A stretch of 64,000 nt of DNA from Rhizobium sp. PP-CC-3A-592 (GCF_003217095.1 NZ_QJSR01000005.1:1-64000); one strand, 5' to 3'. Shown: positions 25,688-35,253, counted from the stretch's first letter. Translations and numbers: made by a program. Notes: a model not told the origin generated them from the letters alone.

Positions 25688-26988
25688 TGAGCGTTCTTCA
25701 GGACGTATCCGCGCGATATGCCCTACCGGTCGGCGGTCTCGCGGCTAAGAATGACGACGCCTGGCGGGGGCTCTATACGCGGCTTGCGGCCTTCAGCGTC
25801 ATCGGCGGCCTCGTCTTCAACGCGCTTCTCTGCCTCGTCAACACACGGGTGATGCGGGTGTCCGACGGGCATGTGATGATGTCGGAAATGGTGCTGGTCG
25901 GCTGCGTCTTCATCGTGGCGCTCGGACGGCGCACGGCACCTTACATGCTGCTGGCCGTCTATATCTCCTACATGATCTTCCTCTTCACCATGCGCGGCGC
26001 GCCCGACCTCAAGGCCGTGCGCGACATCCTCATTCCCATCGGCTTCTATTTCGCCGGCCGGACGCTGCAGGACTTGAAGCTGGCAGATCGGCTGGTCTTC
26101 ATCTCGGCGGCTATCGTGGTGGCGGTCGGTCTGTTCGAGTACATGGCGCTCGACGTCTACATCTCCTTCTTCAACGTCATCGGCTATTATCTCGCCCGCG
26201 GCAGCGTCACCGTCGATCAGCTCTACGGGCAGACGACCGGGCTGTTCATCAGCGGCATGCGGCCCAGCGCACGCACCATCCTGCCGTTTCTCGGCATGCA
26301 CCGCGTGTCCTCGGTCTTTCTGGAGCCGGTTTCCGTCGGCAATTTCGGAGCGATCGTCTATGGCTGGTGCCTGTTCCGGCCGACCATGCGCCTGCGCTTC
26401 GTGACGCTTTTCCTCGCCCTCACGGTCATCGCGCTCGGCGATGCGCGGTTCGGGCTCTACACCTGCATCCTGATGACGCTGCTTCTGCCGGTCTACCGCT
26501 TCATGCCGCGCTTGGCCTGGTACGTGCTGCCGTTTATCATGCTGTCGGTGCTCGCCTATTACGGCATCCAGTCGGGAACGCAGGGCGGGCCGAACGATAT
26601 CGGCGGACGGTTCCAGGTGACGGCGCATCTCCTCACCTCGCTCGACCTGCGCGTGGTGTTCGGCGCCCAGACGACGACGCAGTTCACGGCGGATTCGGGG
26701 CTTGCCTATACGCTGACGAAGTTCGGCCTGTTCGGCTTCATGGGGCTATGGGGCCTGCTCGTCTTCGCGCCGCTCAACAGCGTGAAGGCCCGGACCTTCC
26801 ACGGCATGGTCATCGTCTACCTCCTGCTGCTGATGATCATCAGCGACAGCGGCTACTCCATCAAGACCGCGGGACTGCTGTGGTTCCTGTTCGGCACCAT
26901 CTCGGTGCTCGACGATGCGGCGCTCGGTCGCAAGCCGAGGAACCCGAGCCCTGCAGCAACTGCCGGCCGGAACCTCAGCGCGGCCTGA
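25687..26988 (+). CDS. Polysaccharide polymerase / O-antigen ligase-like membrane protein
   Basis: A 433-residue integral membrane protein with about ten to eleven hydrophobic segments and a large central loop (~150-215), the outline of Wzy polymerases and WaaL ligases. Sequence outside the membrane segments is too variable in these families to decide which. The ATG overlaps the co-polymerase TGA (TGATG), so the two are translated together, favouring a polymerase for the same exopolysaccharide. Its 3-prime end overlaps the convergent GH5 gene by 14 nt. Confidence 0.72.
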   Translation: MSVLQDVSARYALPVGGLAAKNDDAWRGLYTRLAAFSVIGGLVFNALLCLVNTRVMRVSDGHVMMSEMVLVGCVFIVALGRRTAPYMLLAVYISYMIFLFTMRGAPDLKAVRDILIPIGFYFAGRTLQDLKLADRLVFISAAIVVAVGLFEYMALDVYISFFNVIGYYLARGSVTVDQLYGQTTGLFISGMRPSARTILPFLGMHRVSSVFLEPVSVGNFGAIVYGWCLFRPTMRLRFVTLFLALTVIALGDARFGLYTCILMTLLLPVYRFMPRLAWYVLPFIMLSVLAYYGIQSGTQGGPNDIGGRFQVTAHLLTSLDLRVVFGAQTTTQFTADSGLAYTLTKFGLFGFMGLWGLLVFAPLNSVKARTFHGMVIVYLLLLMIISDSGYSIKTAGLLWFLFGTISVLDDAALGRKPRNPSPAATAGRNLSAA

Positions 26989-28042
26989 CCGCGTCCAAAG
27001 CCGGGCAGGCGTCTTCCTCGCGGGCGAGCTTGCGCGTCGTCAGGGCTTTCAGCTGTAGTCTGTCGCCGGTCTCGGTCGGCTGGATGTTGAGGGGTTCGTC
27101 CGGCGACCACCAGTCGCCGGCGGCCCAGTAGGTCCAGCCGATCCAGACGTCGTTTGCCTCTGCCATCACATCGACCATGCGGGCCAGCCCGATCATGCAG
27201 TCCGATGTCGCCGATCCCCCGAACTCGCCGAGGAAGCCGCGTGTCTTGTTGGCCCGGAACCAGTCGGTCATGGCGCGAAGCGCGGCGGCCGCATCGTCGC
27301 CCCGCGGGCAATCGTCGTTCGTGCCGGAGAAATCGCTGTCGAGATACTGGTGCACCTCGAAGGCGAGGTTGTTTGCCGTATCCTTGACGTTGATCATGGT
27401 CGAGGCATTGGAGGAGCCCTCGATATCGGCCTGCCAGCTGTGTGCGCCCGTCCACGCCACGCCGGGCACCAGCACGAGGTTCTTCGCACCCGTCTTGCGG
27501 ATTGCGGCGATCGCGGCATTGGCCGGCGGCAGCCAGGCGGTGGGGGCCATGTCGAACGGCTCGTTCATCAGCCCGAAGACCACGCCCTTCTGGTTGGCGA
27601 AGACCTTGGCCAAACGCGCCCAGACATCGGCGAGCGCTGCGTCCGGCACGTCCTTCGTGCCGACGATCTTCTCGTTGTAGCGGGCGAAATTGTGGAGGTC
27701 GAGAATGACGGTCTGGCCGTGCGCGCGCATGGCCGCGACGCTTTCTTTCAGACGGGCGAGCTCCTCCCGGTCGAGCGGGCCGTTCAGCCTGCGCTGGATG
27801 CGCTCCCAGCGAAAGGGGAGGCGGACGGTGTTGAAGCCCTTGCCGGCGAAGTAGTCGATCGTTTCCTGGGACGGGTAGGTATATTCCTTGCCGAACACGC
27901 CGGGCATGGTGCCGAACTCCGCGCCTGCGAGATTGATGCCGTTGAAGCAGCCGGCGAGTGCCGGCTGGACGCCGGTGGAAAGGCAGGCCGCAAGCGCGAC
28001 GAGACGGGCGGCGCGTCCGGCGAGAGAACGTGTCGGTTGCAT
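26975..28042 (-). CDS. Secreted GH5 endoglucanase-like glycanase
   Basis: A 355-residue cellulase-family (GH5) enzyme with a signal peptide (AARLVALAACLSTGVQPALA, cleavage after ~30). The acid/base is E161 in GLMNEP and the nucleophile E273 in FLGEFG; VRLPFRWE (73-80) and LDLHNFARY are also typical of GH5 exopolysaccharide glycanases. ATG 28042 has AGGA at proper spacing; the in-frame ATG at 28057 forms an ATGA overlap with the glycosyltransferase stop and is also possible. It may trim the polymer made by the neighbouring genes in the periplasm or outside the cell. Confidence 0.88.
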   Translation of the reverse strand: MQPTRSLAGRAARLVALAACLSTGVQPALAGCFNGINLAGAEFGTMPGVFGKEYTYPSQETIDYFAGKGFNTVRLPFRWERIQRRLNGPLDREELARLKESVAAMRAHGQTVILDLHNFARYNEKIVGTKDVPDAALADVWARLAKVFANQKGVVFGLMNEPFDMAPTAWLPPANAAIAAIRKTGAKNLVLVPGVAWTGAHSWQADIEGSSNASTMINVKDTANNLAFEVHQYLDSDFSGTNDDCPRGDDAAAALRAMTDWFRANKTRGFLGEFGGSATSDCMIGLARMVDVMAEANDVWIGWTYWAAGDWWSPDEPLNIQPTETGDRLQLKALTTRKLAREEDACPALDAVRPR

Positions 28043-28053
28043 GGTGTCAGTCC

Positions 28054-29241
28054 TCATCGGGCAGGGGCGGTCGTGTCGAACGACATAGCGGGACGCGACA
28101 CGGAGGCAAGGCCAAGCACCGAGCGGTAGACGTCGCAGTAACGGTCGGCCACGGCACTCCAGCCATAGATCTCGGCTGCCGACATCAGATCGGCCCGGAG
28201 CGCAGGCCCCTGGGTCTCAAGGCGCGCATAGGCGGCTTCCACCGTATCGGCCGTTGCGGCGATGTCGGCAAAATCACAGAGGGACAGCTCCGGATGCCGA
28301 CCCGCGAGATCGACGAAGGCGGCATTGGCATTGAGCACCGGAAGCAGCCCTGCGCTCATCGCCTCGACGGCCACGAGGCCGAAGCCCTCATAGTCGGACG
28401 CCGAGACGAACAGGGATGCCTCGGCGAGGCGATGGCGGATTTCGGGATTGGTCAGGCCTTTGTGGGTGGTCACGGCCGCCTCGACCCCCTGTTTGCGGGC
28501 CTCGGCCTGCAGCATGTCCACCGTGAGATCGGAGGGAACGCCGATGATGTCGAGGCTCCAGTCGGGATGGCGGGCCTTCAGGGCGGCCGTCAGCGCGATC
28601 AGCAATGGCAGCCGCTTGTTGGCGGAGAAGCGGCCGATGGTGACGAGCCGGCGTGTCGGCACTTTACTCGCGGCGCCCTCGAATTTGCCGATATCGACGC
28701 CATTCTCGATCAGGCGGACGCGATCGCCGGCGATCGGCTGGAAGGTGCGCACATCCGCCTCGCTGCAGCCGATGATGTTGGCGTAACCCTGGGCGGACAC
28801 GCGCGTGACGCTGTTGAACCACGTCGTCTTCAGCGCCGAAAAGGCCTTGGTGTGGAAGAAGCCGCCATGGGTCGTCGCGACCATCGGGCGACGGTGAAGG
28901 AGGCGCCCCCAGGACAGGGCATCGAAGAAGAAGTCGATGGCGTGGACATGGATGAGATCGGCGTCGCGCAGATGCCGGAAGACGGCAGGTGCCACGGGAT
29001 AGCGCGTGGAGCCGCGCCAGGGGATGCGGACGATCTCGATACCGTCGATGACCTCCTCGACGGGCAGGCGTCCCCGTTCCGGCTCGGAGAACAGGCTGTC
29101 GCAGGTGACGACGCGCACGCGAAAGCCACGCTCTGGAAGCGAATGGCAGAGATTGGCGACCACGTCTTCCAAGCCGCCGCGATTGGGCAGGAACTGCCGC
29201 ACGACCTGAACGATCAGCGGCTTTTGCGCTTGCGACGTCAT
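28054..29241 (-). CDS. Family 4 glycosyltransferase
   Basis: A 395-residue GT-B retaining glycosyltransferase. The N-terminal acceptor domain shows QFLPNRGGLEDVVANL, HVHAIDFFFDA and THGGFFHTK. The C-terminal donor domain shows IENGVDIGKF, TIGRFSANKR and the EX7E-type motif SASDYEGFGLVAVEAMSAG. ATG 29241 (MTSQAQ) is preceded by AGGAGCGGAAGG. It lies 25 nt after the flippase gene and abuts the GH5 gene, so flippase, transferase and glycanase form a minus-strand operon. The sugar it adds is not identifiable. Confidence 0.9.
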   Translation of the reverse strand: MTSQAQKPLIVQVVRQFLPNRGGLEDVVANLCHSLPERGFRVRVVTCDSLFSEPERGRLPVEEVIDGIEIVRIPWRGSTRYPVAPAVFRHLRDADLIHVHAIDFFFDALSWGRLLHRRPMVATTHGGFFHTKAFSALKTTWFNSVTRVSAQGYANIIGCSEADVRTFQPIAGDRVRLIENGVDIGKFEGAASKVPTRRLVTIGRFSANKRLPLLIALTAALKARHPDWSLDIIGVPSDLTVDMLQAEARKQGVEAAVTTHKGLTNPEIRHRLAEASLFVSASDYEGFGLVAVEAMSAGLLPVLNANAAFVDLAGRHPELSLCDFADIAATADTVEAAYARLETQGPALRADLMSAAEIYGWSAVADRYCDVYRSVLGLASVSRPAMSFDTTAPAR

Positions 29242-29266
29242 TTCCTTCCGCTCCTGCTTGCCCACC

Positions 29267-30841
29267 TCAGGCTCCTTGATTCTCGATCGTCTTCGGTGTG
29301 GTGACCGCGGGCGGAAAGGTGCGTCCCACGGTCGACGGGTTCGTGACAGGGCCCTCGCTACTGCGCGATCCCCGGCGGTTCCATGCGCCCCTTGCGACCG
29401 ATAGGGTCTCATCGAAGATCGCCCGCTCCTGAAACCGCAAGAGCGCGATGGCGATGAGCATGCTGACGCAGGCGGCCGCGAGAAGAGCCACTGTCGAGCC
29501 CGCAAGGAAAAACTGGAGCACACCTGCCGCCACGACCAGAACCGCGGAGGGGATCAGTTCGCGGAAAATGCGCCGGGGCATCTGGGAGAAGAGAATGAGC
29601 AGGCTGCAATCGAGATAGCCGCGGCAGAGGAAGGCGATGGCGGCGCCGAGGATGCCAAACTGGTGCGTCAGGACCAGCAGCAGAAGGACATAGGGCACCA
29701 TCTGCGCCACATGGATCTTCGCCGTCATGTCGGGGCGGCCTTGCCCCTGCAAAAGAGTGTAGGGGGCGAAGGTCAGGGCATTCGGCCAGCTGCCCATGAG
29801 GAGGACGACGGCGACGGTGCCGGCAATCGCCGTGAAGGACGGCCCCATCCACAGGTCGAGAAACGGCCGCATGAGAAGGATGCCGGCTGCGCAAAGCCCG
29901 GCATAAAGAATGCCGCTCACCATCATCGCGCGCTCGGAAATGGCGATGGCTTCCGCGCGTGGCAGGCTCGACAGGCGGGGAAACAACGTGCGGGCGAGCG
30001 AGCTGGTGAAGACCTGGCTGCGCATCACGAGGTTCATCGGCACGGAATAGTAGGTGACGGCGCTGACGCCGAGCGTCTTGCCGATGACGATCTGGTCGAG
30101 CGTGTTGAGAACCGGCAGGACGATGGAGGAGAGCGTGATCCAGCCGCCATAATTCATCAGGGAGCGGACCTTGGCGAACCGGAACCGATCGAAACGGAAG
30201 CCTTGCTCGGTATAGAGCGCGATCAGGGTCGCCACGACGACGGAGGCCGCGCGGGAAAGTGCGGCGGCGGGAATGATGACCGAGAGATCGGGCGAGATGA
30301 AGATGGCGCAGAGGACGGGCACGATCTGTCCGACGATCATGCCGCCGATCTGCAGTGCATTGGCGAGCAGGAAGCGCTCGCGCGATTCGAGGATGCCGAT
30401 GGAGAAACCGGAAATGAGCGCGAGCGGCAAAAGACAGGCGATGAAGGGCAGGGCGGCCGCGATTTCGGCTTCGAGTTCCGGCGGCACGGTGAAGACGGTG
30501 AGCAGCAGGAAATTGCCTGCGAAATAGAGCAGTATGGCGCCGAGGCTCGCCAGTGCCATATTGAGAATGAAGGAGGTCGCGACGATCTCGGAGCGTTCCT
30601 GCTTTGCCGAGAACGGCAGGCGCGACAGGGCATTCGTCGAGGCGCGCGACAGGCCCAGATCGAGGAAGCCGAGATAGCCGAGCAGGACCCAGACGATGGA
30701 CATGACGCCGTAGCGGGCGTCGCCGATATGGCGCACGAGAATGGGCACCGTCACGAGCGCGATCACGATCGGCGCGATCGCTCCCGCAACGTTGATGGCG
30801 AAATTCACCGATAATTGCCGTTTGGGCTTTTCCGTGGACAT
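29267..30841 (-). CDS. Wzx-like lipid-linked oligosaccharide flippase
   Basis: A 524-residue membrane protein of the MATE/PST superfamily with about twelve to fourteen predicted membrane helices, beginning SVNFAINVAGAIAPIVIAL. DLGLSRASTNALSR near residue 60 and the central MNYGGWITLSS segment are typical of PST transporters. It probably moves undecaprenyl-linked repeat units across the inner membrane for the polymerase. ATG 30841 (MSTEK) was chosen; ATG 30859 in frame would add six residues. The C-terminal ~45 residues are polar and likely cytoplasmic. Confidence 0.85.
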   Translation of the reverse strand: MSTEKPKRQLSVNFAINVAGAIAPIVIALVTVPILVRHIGDARYGVMSIVWVLLGYLGFLDLGLSRASTNALSRLPFSAKQERSEIVATSFILNMALASLGAILLYFAGNFLLLTVFTVPPELEAEIAAALPFIACLLPLALISGFSIGILESRERFLLANALQIGGMIVGQIVPVLCAIFISPDLSVIIPAAALSRAASVVVATLIALYTEQGFRFDRFRFAKVRSLMNYGGWITLSSIVLPVLNTLDQIVIGKTLGVSAVTYYSVPMNLVMRSQVFTSSLARTLFPRLSSLPRAEAIAISERAMMVSGILYAGLCAAGILLMRPFLDLWMGPSFTAIAGTVAVVLLMGSWPNALTFAPYTLLQGQGRPDMTAKIHVAQMVPYVLLLLVLTHQFGILGAAIAFLCRGYLDCSLLILFSQMPRRIFRELIPSAVLVVAAGVLQFFLAGSTVALLAAACVSMLIAIALLRFQERAIFDETLSVARGAWNRRGSRSSEGPVTNPSTVGRTFPPAVTTPKTIENQGA

Positions 30842-31199
30842 AGGGTTTTCCCGGGTCATTGCCGTCACCGAACAGGACACAGCCTCGCTTTTGGACGCGG
30901 ATGGTCGCTCAGCGGGCAGATGTAGCGGGCAAAGACTAATGGATGCTGCAGAGATCCGGGCATGTGCTCGGAAGGGTAACCGGGATGTTAACAGGATTCG
31001 GACGATGCATCTGCGCCGCCGGGGTGCGGAACGCCGATTGGCTGTAAACATCATGGCGGATACGCGGGAGTGACCGGATGGCCGGTTCCTGCTAGCGGAT
31101 GTCGCGAAGCGGATGGACGGAGGGTTCGCAAGCACGCTAGCTTGCAGCCTGCCGGACGATTGCGTCCGCGGCGATCTGCGAAGGCGAGAGACAAACCCC
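30842..31199. other. Divergent intergenic region, flippase / purU
   Basis: These 358 bases separate the divergent flippase and purU genes and should contain both promoters. A 6-bp perfect hairpin (CGGACG at 31153-31158, CGTCCG at 31163-31168, loop ATTG) lies ~30 nt before purU, in its probable leader. Nothing else is recognisable. Confidence 0.45.
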
Positions 31200-32084
31200 A
31201 TGAAGAGCTATGTGCTGACCGTCAGCTGCAAATCCACCCGCGGCATCGTGGCTGCCATTTCCGGCTATCTGACCACGCAAGGCTGCAATATCGTTGACAG
31301 TTCGCAATTCGACGATCTCCAGACAGGCCTGTTTTTCATGCGGGTCAGCTTCATTTCCGAGGAAGGCGTCACCGAGGCCGCGATCCAGGACGGGTTCGTG
31401 ACGATTGCCGAAACCTTCGCCATGACGTGGCAGATCCACGACTCTGCAAAGCGCATGAAGGTGCTGCTGATGGTGTCGCGTTTCGGACATTGTCTCAACG
31501 ATCTTCTCTACCGCTGGAAGATCGGCGCGCTGCCGGTCGAGATCGTCGGTGTGGTGTCCAACCACTTCGAGTACCAGAAGGTGGTCGTCAATCACGACAT
31601 TCCCTTCCATCACATCAAAGTGACGAAGGAGAACAAGCTCGAGGCCGAGGCGCGGCTGATGGAGATCGTCGAGCAGTCGAATGCGGAGCTGATCGTGCTG
31701 GCCCGCTACATGCAGGTTCTTTCGGATGCCGTCTGCAAGAAGATGTCGGGCCGCATCATCAACATCCACCACTCCTTCCTGCCGAGCTTCAAGGGTGCAA
31801 ACCCTTACAAGCAGGCCTATGAGCGCGGCGTGAAGCTCATCGGCGCGACGGCGCACTACGTCACCGAGGATCTCGACGAAGGCCCGATCATCGAGCAGGA
31901 CATCGCCCGCATCACCCATGCGCAGTCGCCCGACGATTATGTCTCCATCGGCCGCGACGTGGAAAGCCAGGTTCTCGCCCGCGCCGTGCATGCCCATATC
32001 CACCACCGCGTCTTCATGAACGGCAACCGCACCATCGTGTTTCCGGCAAGCCCGGGCTCCTACGCGTCCGAACGGATGGGCTGA
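31200..32084 (+). CDS. purU: Formyltetrahydrofolate deformylase
   Basis: PurU (294 residues) hydrolyses 10-formyl-THF to formate and THF, balancing one-carbon pools. It has an N-terminal ACT domain (~3-80, STRGIVAAISGYL) and a formyltransferase-type catalytic domain with KVLLMVSRFGHCLNDLL, VVSNH, the HHSFLPSFKGANPY motif and TEDLDEGPII carrying the catalytic Asp. Start ATG 31200 follows AAGGCGAGAG. It is a single-gene unit, unrelated to the polysaccharide genes beside it. Confidence 0.94.
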   Translation: MKSYVLTVSCKSTRGIVAAISGYLTTQGCNIVDSSQFDDLQTGLFFMRVSFISEEGVTEAAIQDGFVTIAETFAMTWQIHDSAKRMKVLLMVSRFGHCLNDLLYRWKIGALPVEIVGVVSNHFEYQKVVVNHDIPFHHIKVTKENKLEAEARLMEIVEQSNAELIVLARYMQVLSDAVCKKMSGRIINIHHSFLPSFKGANPYKQAYERGVKLIGATAHYVTEDLDEGPIIEQDIARITHAQSPDDYVSIGRDVESQVLARAVHAHIHHRVFMNGNRTIVFPASPGSYASERMG

Positions 32085-32196
32085 GGTTTTTTCGCTCGCG
32101 ATGGCGGGTTGACAGGCGCGGTCGCTTTACGCTCCCATGCGGGCTGCGGAGGGCATGACCTCCGTTCCCGCTCGGCTTGCTCATCCGGATGACACC

Positions 32197-32562
32197 ATGG
32201 TCCAGACATCGCCGCCACGGCTGGTTATACGGCTCGATCTGCCCGGCCCGTCGGGGCCTGAACGGTTGGGGCGCGGCAAGATCGCGCTTCTCGAACATAT
32301 CCGCGAGACGGGTTCGATCTCGGCTGCGGGCCGTGCCATGGACATGAGCTATCGCCGCGCCTGGCTGCTGGTCAGTGCCTTGAACGCGATGTTCGAGGAG
32401 GATTCGGTCACCTCGCAGCGCGGCGGCAAGCAGGGCGGCGGCGCTGTGGTGACGCCGTTCGGCGAGGCGCTGATCGCCCGGTTTCGGGCCATGGAGGATA
32501 AGGCGCTCGCAGCGATGGCCGAGGATATCGCCTGGCTGGAAGCGCATCGCGCCTCGTCTTGA
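32197..32562 (+). CDS. modE: ModE-type molybdate transcriptional regulator (HTH only)
   Basis: A 121-residue winged-helix protein with the ModE signature GRGKIALLEHIRETGSISAA followed by MDMSYRRAWLLV. It lacks the C-terminal MOP/TOBE molybdate-binding domains of E. coli ModE, so molybdate sensing must differ or depend on partner proteins; short forms like this are common in alphaproteobacteria. It converges on modC and probably controls the modABC operon through the palindrome near 35254. Start 32197 was chosen by family length; ATGs at 32137 and 32155 are in frame, but GGAGG sits too close to 32155. Confidence 0.85.
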   Translation: MVQTSPPRLVIRLDLPGPSGPERLGRGKIALLEHIRETGSISAAGRAMDMSYRRAWLLVSALNAMFEEDSVTSQRGGKQGGGAVVTPFGEALIARFRAMEDKALAAMAEDIAWLEAHRASS

Positions 32563-32563
32563 G

Positions 32564-32608
32564 GCATGTTGTTTTCCCGAAACCGCTCCACACTTTCGGG
32601 CGACATGC
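32564..32608. repeat. Rhizobial intergenic palindromic repeat (RIME-like), modE/modC
   Basis: A nested inverted repeat fills the gap between convergent stops: outer arms GCATGT (32564-32569) and ACATGC (32603-32608), inner arms CCCGAAA (32576-32582) and TTTCGGG (32594-32600). The pattern strongly resembles the short palindromic elements repeated between genes in Rhizobium and Agrobacterium genomes (recognised from memory, not searched). It may also end both transcripts. Confidence 0.65.
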
Positions 32609-32610
32609 TT

Positions 32611-33684
32611 TCAAGGATCCAGCGCCACCGTCTTGATCACGGCATGGACCGGCATTCCGGGTGCAAGGCCCAGCATGTCGGCGGAGACGCTGGTGATGCG
32701 CGCGGTCAGCCGTGTGCCGGCGCAGTCGAGCGCGACATCGACCTGATCCCGACCGGACGGCTCCATGCCGGTGATGACCCCTTCGATGATGTTCAGCGCG
32801 CTCAGGCCTTCGGGCCTCCTTGTGGCGAGCATGATATCGCGGGCGGCGATCCGCAGGCGCAGACGCTGTCCGGGTAGCCGCTCGGTGCCGACCAGCCAGA
32901 GTGTCAGGCCGCCGGCGGCGACCTTGACGATGCGGGGATCGGGCTGGTGGGGCGCAACCGTCGCCTCGATCACGGTGCCCGCCTCGCGCCGGCTGATTGC
33001 CTCGCTCGATCCGGGCAGGCTGAGCATGTCCGACGCCGTGCCGCTTGCGGTCAGCCGGCCGTTTTCGATCATCAGGACGCGATCGGCGAGCTGGGTCACC
33101 TCCGTGACGGAATGGCTGACATAGAGGATGGGGATGTCCGTCTCGTCGCGCAGACGCTTGAGATAAGGCAGGATCTCGGCCTTGCGCGCGTCGTCGAGGG
33201 CCGCGAGCGGTTCGTCCATCAGGAGAAGACGCGGGCGTGCGAGAAGCGCCCGGCCGATTGCCACGCGCTGCTTTTCACCGCCGGAGAGATTGGCCGTGGG
33301 GCGGGCGAGCAGCGGGGCAATGCCGAGAAGGTCGACGATGCGCTCGATGTCGCTGGTGCCGACAGGGGCTCTGGAAAACCAGCGGCCGTAGAGCAGGTTC
33401 TGTCGCACGCTGAGGTGCGGAAACAGGCGGCCTTCCTGAAAGACCGTCCCGAAGCGCCGGCGGTGCGGCGGTGTGACGGTCCGGCTTGCGGTGTCGAGGA
33501 TCGTCTCGCCGTCGAGCCGTATAGAACCTTCGTCAGGGCGGATCAGGCCGGCGAGAACCCGGATGAGGGAGGTCTTGCCGGAGCCCGAGCGGCCGAACAG
33601 AGCGCTGATGCCGCCGTCCGTCGAGAAGGCGATGTCGAGCGAGAAGGCGTCGAGCCGGTGGCGCACGGAGACATCGAGCGTCAT
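32611..33684 (-). CDS. modC: Molybdate ABC transporter ATP-binding protein
   Basis: ModC (357 residues) powers molybdate import at the inner membrane. The ABC domain (~1-230) has Walker A GRSGSGKTS, signature LSGGEKQRVAIGRAL and Walker B LLLMDEPLAALD; the C-terminal ~70 residues form the Mop/TOBE molybdate-binding domain. Its ATG overlaps the modB stop (ATGA), so the pair is translationally coupled. All ATPase motifs are intact. It is the last gene of modABC. Confidence 0.95.
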   Translation of the reverse strand: MTLDVSVRHRLDAFSLDIAFSTDGGISALFGRSGSGKTSLIRVLAGLIRPDEGSIRLDGETILDTASRTVTPPHRRRFGTVFQEGRLFPHLSVRQNLLYGRWFSRAPVGTSDIERIVDLLGIAPLLARPTANLSGGEKQRVAIGRALLARPRLLLMDEPLAALDDARKAEILPYLKRLRDETDIPILYVSHSVTEVTQLADRVLMIENGRLTASGTASDMLSLPGSSEAISRREAGTVIEATVAPHQPDPRIVKVAAGGLTLWLVGTERLPGQRLRLRIAARDIMLATRRPEGLSALNIIEGVITGMEPSGRDQVDVALDCAGTRLTARITSVSADMLGLAPGMPVHAVIKTVALDP

Positions 33685-34400
33685 GTGCCGGACACCCTGC
33701 GGGCGGCGGCGGTTGCCAGCCATTCCGACAGCAGCAGTGCCGCCATGGAGAGGACCACCGAGACGAGCGTCAGGCGGAGCGCGCCGCCATCGCCGCCCGG
33801 CACCTGCGTGAAGGTGTAGATGGCGGCCGACAGCGTTTGCGTTTCGCCTGGAATGTTGGAGACGAAGGTGATGGTGGCGCCGAATTCGCCCATGGCCTTG
33901 GCAAAGGAGAGGATCATGCCGGCGATGATGCCGGGCAGGATCAGCGGCAGGGTGATGGTGGCAAAGACCCAGGCGGGCGAGGCGCCGAGCGTGGCGGCCG
34001 CCTGCTCCAGCCGCCCGTCCACTGCCTCGATCGACAGGCGGATGCTGCGCACCATCAGAGGAAAGCCCATGACAGCGCAGGCAAGAGCCGCTCCGGTCCA
34101 GCGGAAGGAAAAGACGAGGCCGGTATAGGTCTCGAGAAACGCGCCGACCGGACCGCGCCGCCCGAACAGGATAAGCAGCAGGAAACCGGTGACGACCGGC
34201 GGCAGGATCAGCGGCAGGTGGACGATCCCGTTCAAGAGGGAGCGACCCCAGAACCGGCCGCGGGCCAGCGCCATCGCAGCCAGAAGCGCCAAGGGCAGGC
34301 TTGCCAACATGGCGACGGCAGAGACCTTGAGGCTCAGCCGGATCGCCGTCCATTCCGCATCGCTGAGCGCAAGCCAGTCCAAAGTCGCAATGTCCTCCAC
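33681..34400 (-). CDS. modB: Molybdate ABC transporter permease
   Basis: ModB (239 residues) is the membrane channel of the molybdate importer, with five to six membrane segments and the ABC-contact EAA loop EQAAATLGASPAWVFATITLP, preceded by MGFPLMVRSIRLS. GTG start (VEDIATLDWLAL), 40 nt after modA; stop overlaps modC by four bases. Confidence 0.94.
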   Translation of the reverse strand: MEDIATLDWLALSDAEWTAIRLSLKVSAVAMLASLPLALLAAMALARGRFWGRSLLNGIVHLPLILPPVVTGFLLLILFGRRGPVGAFLETYTGLVFSFRWTGAALACAVMGFPLMVRSIRLSIEAVDGRLEQAAATLGASPAWVFATITLPLILPGIIAGMILSFAKAMGEFGATITFVSNIPGETQTLSAAIYTFTQVPGGDGGALRLTLVSVVLSMAALLLSEWLATAAARRVSGT

Positions 34401-34440
34401 GCCGTCGGGCCTGGTTTATAGGCCGGATGGAAGCCTTCTC

Positions 34441-35235
34441 CTATTTGGCGAGAACGGTAAAGCCCTGTGCCTCGAAGAGCGGCTTTGCGGCTGGCGAGCG
34501 GACGAAATCGAGATAGGCGGCCGCGTCCGGATGGGTGCTCTCCGAGAGGATCGCGATCGGATAGACGATCGGCGGGTGAGAGCTCTCCGGGAAGGTGCCG
34601 ACGATCTTGACCGAGGGGTCGGCGGCGGCATCGGTTTCGTAGACGATGCCGAGGGGCGCCTCGCCCTTGGAGACGAGGAGAAGGGCGGCGCGCACGTTCT
34701 CGGCACCCGCGACATCCTTTTCCACCGACGACCAGACACCGAGATTCTCAAGCGCCGCCTTGCCGTACTTGCCGGCCGGCACGGAGTCCACGGCGCCCAT
34801 GGCGAGCTTGCCGCCGGCAAGCCGCTCCTTCAGGTCGAAACCCTGGCCGATCTCCACCGGCTTGGCGTCTGCAGCCGGTGCGACGAGGACGAGACGGTTG
34901 CCGAGGAGCGTCGAGCGGCTGTCCTCGCGGACCAGTGTCTTGCCCGCGACGTAGTCCATCCAGGCGAGATCGGCGGAGATGAAGATATCGGCCGGTGCCC
35001 CCGCTTCGATCTGCTTGGCCAGCGCCGAGCTTGCGGCATAGGAGGCCGTCACCGCATGCCCGCTCTGCTGCTGCCAGGCATCGTTCACGGCATCGAGCGC
35101 GTTCTTGAGGCTCGCAGCGGCAAAGACCGTCACTTTCTCTGCTGCCACGGCCGGCGTTGCCAGCGACGCTGCCGCGACAATGAGAACCGTCAACGCGGCC
35201 CGTACGTTCGTTTTCAGTCCTTGCATTGTCAGCAT
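34441..35235 (-). CDS. modA: Molybdate-binding periplasmic protein
   Basis: ModA (264 residues) captures molybdate or tungstate in the periplasm. A signal peptide (~1-31, ending ATPAVAA) is followed by the family strand VTVFAAASLKNALDAV, ADIFISADLAWMDY, KLAMGAVDSVPAGKYG and VYETDAA. The oxyanion-contact Ser in AAASL and the later Tyr are present. ATG 35235 is preceded by GGAGATG. First gene of modABC; the upstream palindrome is a likely ModE site. Confidence 0.95.
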   Translation of the reverse strand: MLTMQGLKTNVRAALTVLIVAAASLATPAVAAEKVTVFAAASLKNALDAVNDAWQQQSGHAVTASYAASSALAKQIEAGAPADIFISADLAWMDYVAGKTLVREDSRSTLLGNRLVLVAPAADAKPVEIGQGFDLKERLAGGKLAMGAVDSVPAGKYGKAALENLGVWSSVEKDVAGAENVRAALLLVSKGEAPLGIVYETDAAADPSVKIVGTFPESSHPPIVYPIAILSESTHPDAAAYLDFVRSPAAKPLFEAQGFTVLAK

Positions 35236-35253
35236 TGTAGCATCTCCGGATAT

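Noticed and set aside
32611-34353. Apparent 580-residue single protein covering modC and part of modB
   Set aside because: The upstream part is an out-of-frame reading of modB; modC starts at 33684 with an ATGA overlap.
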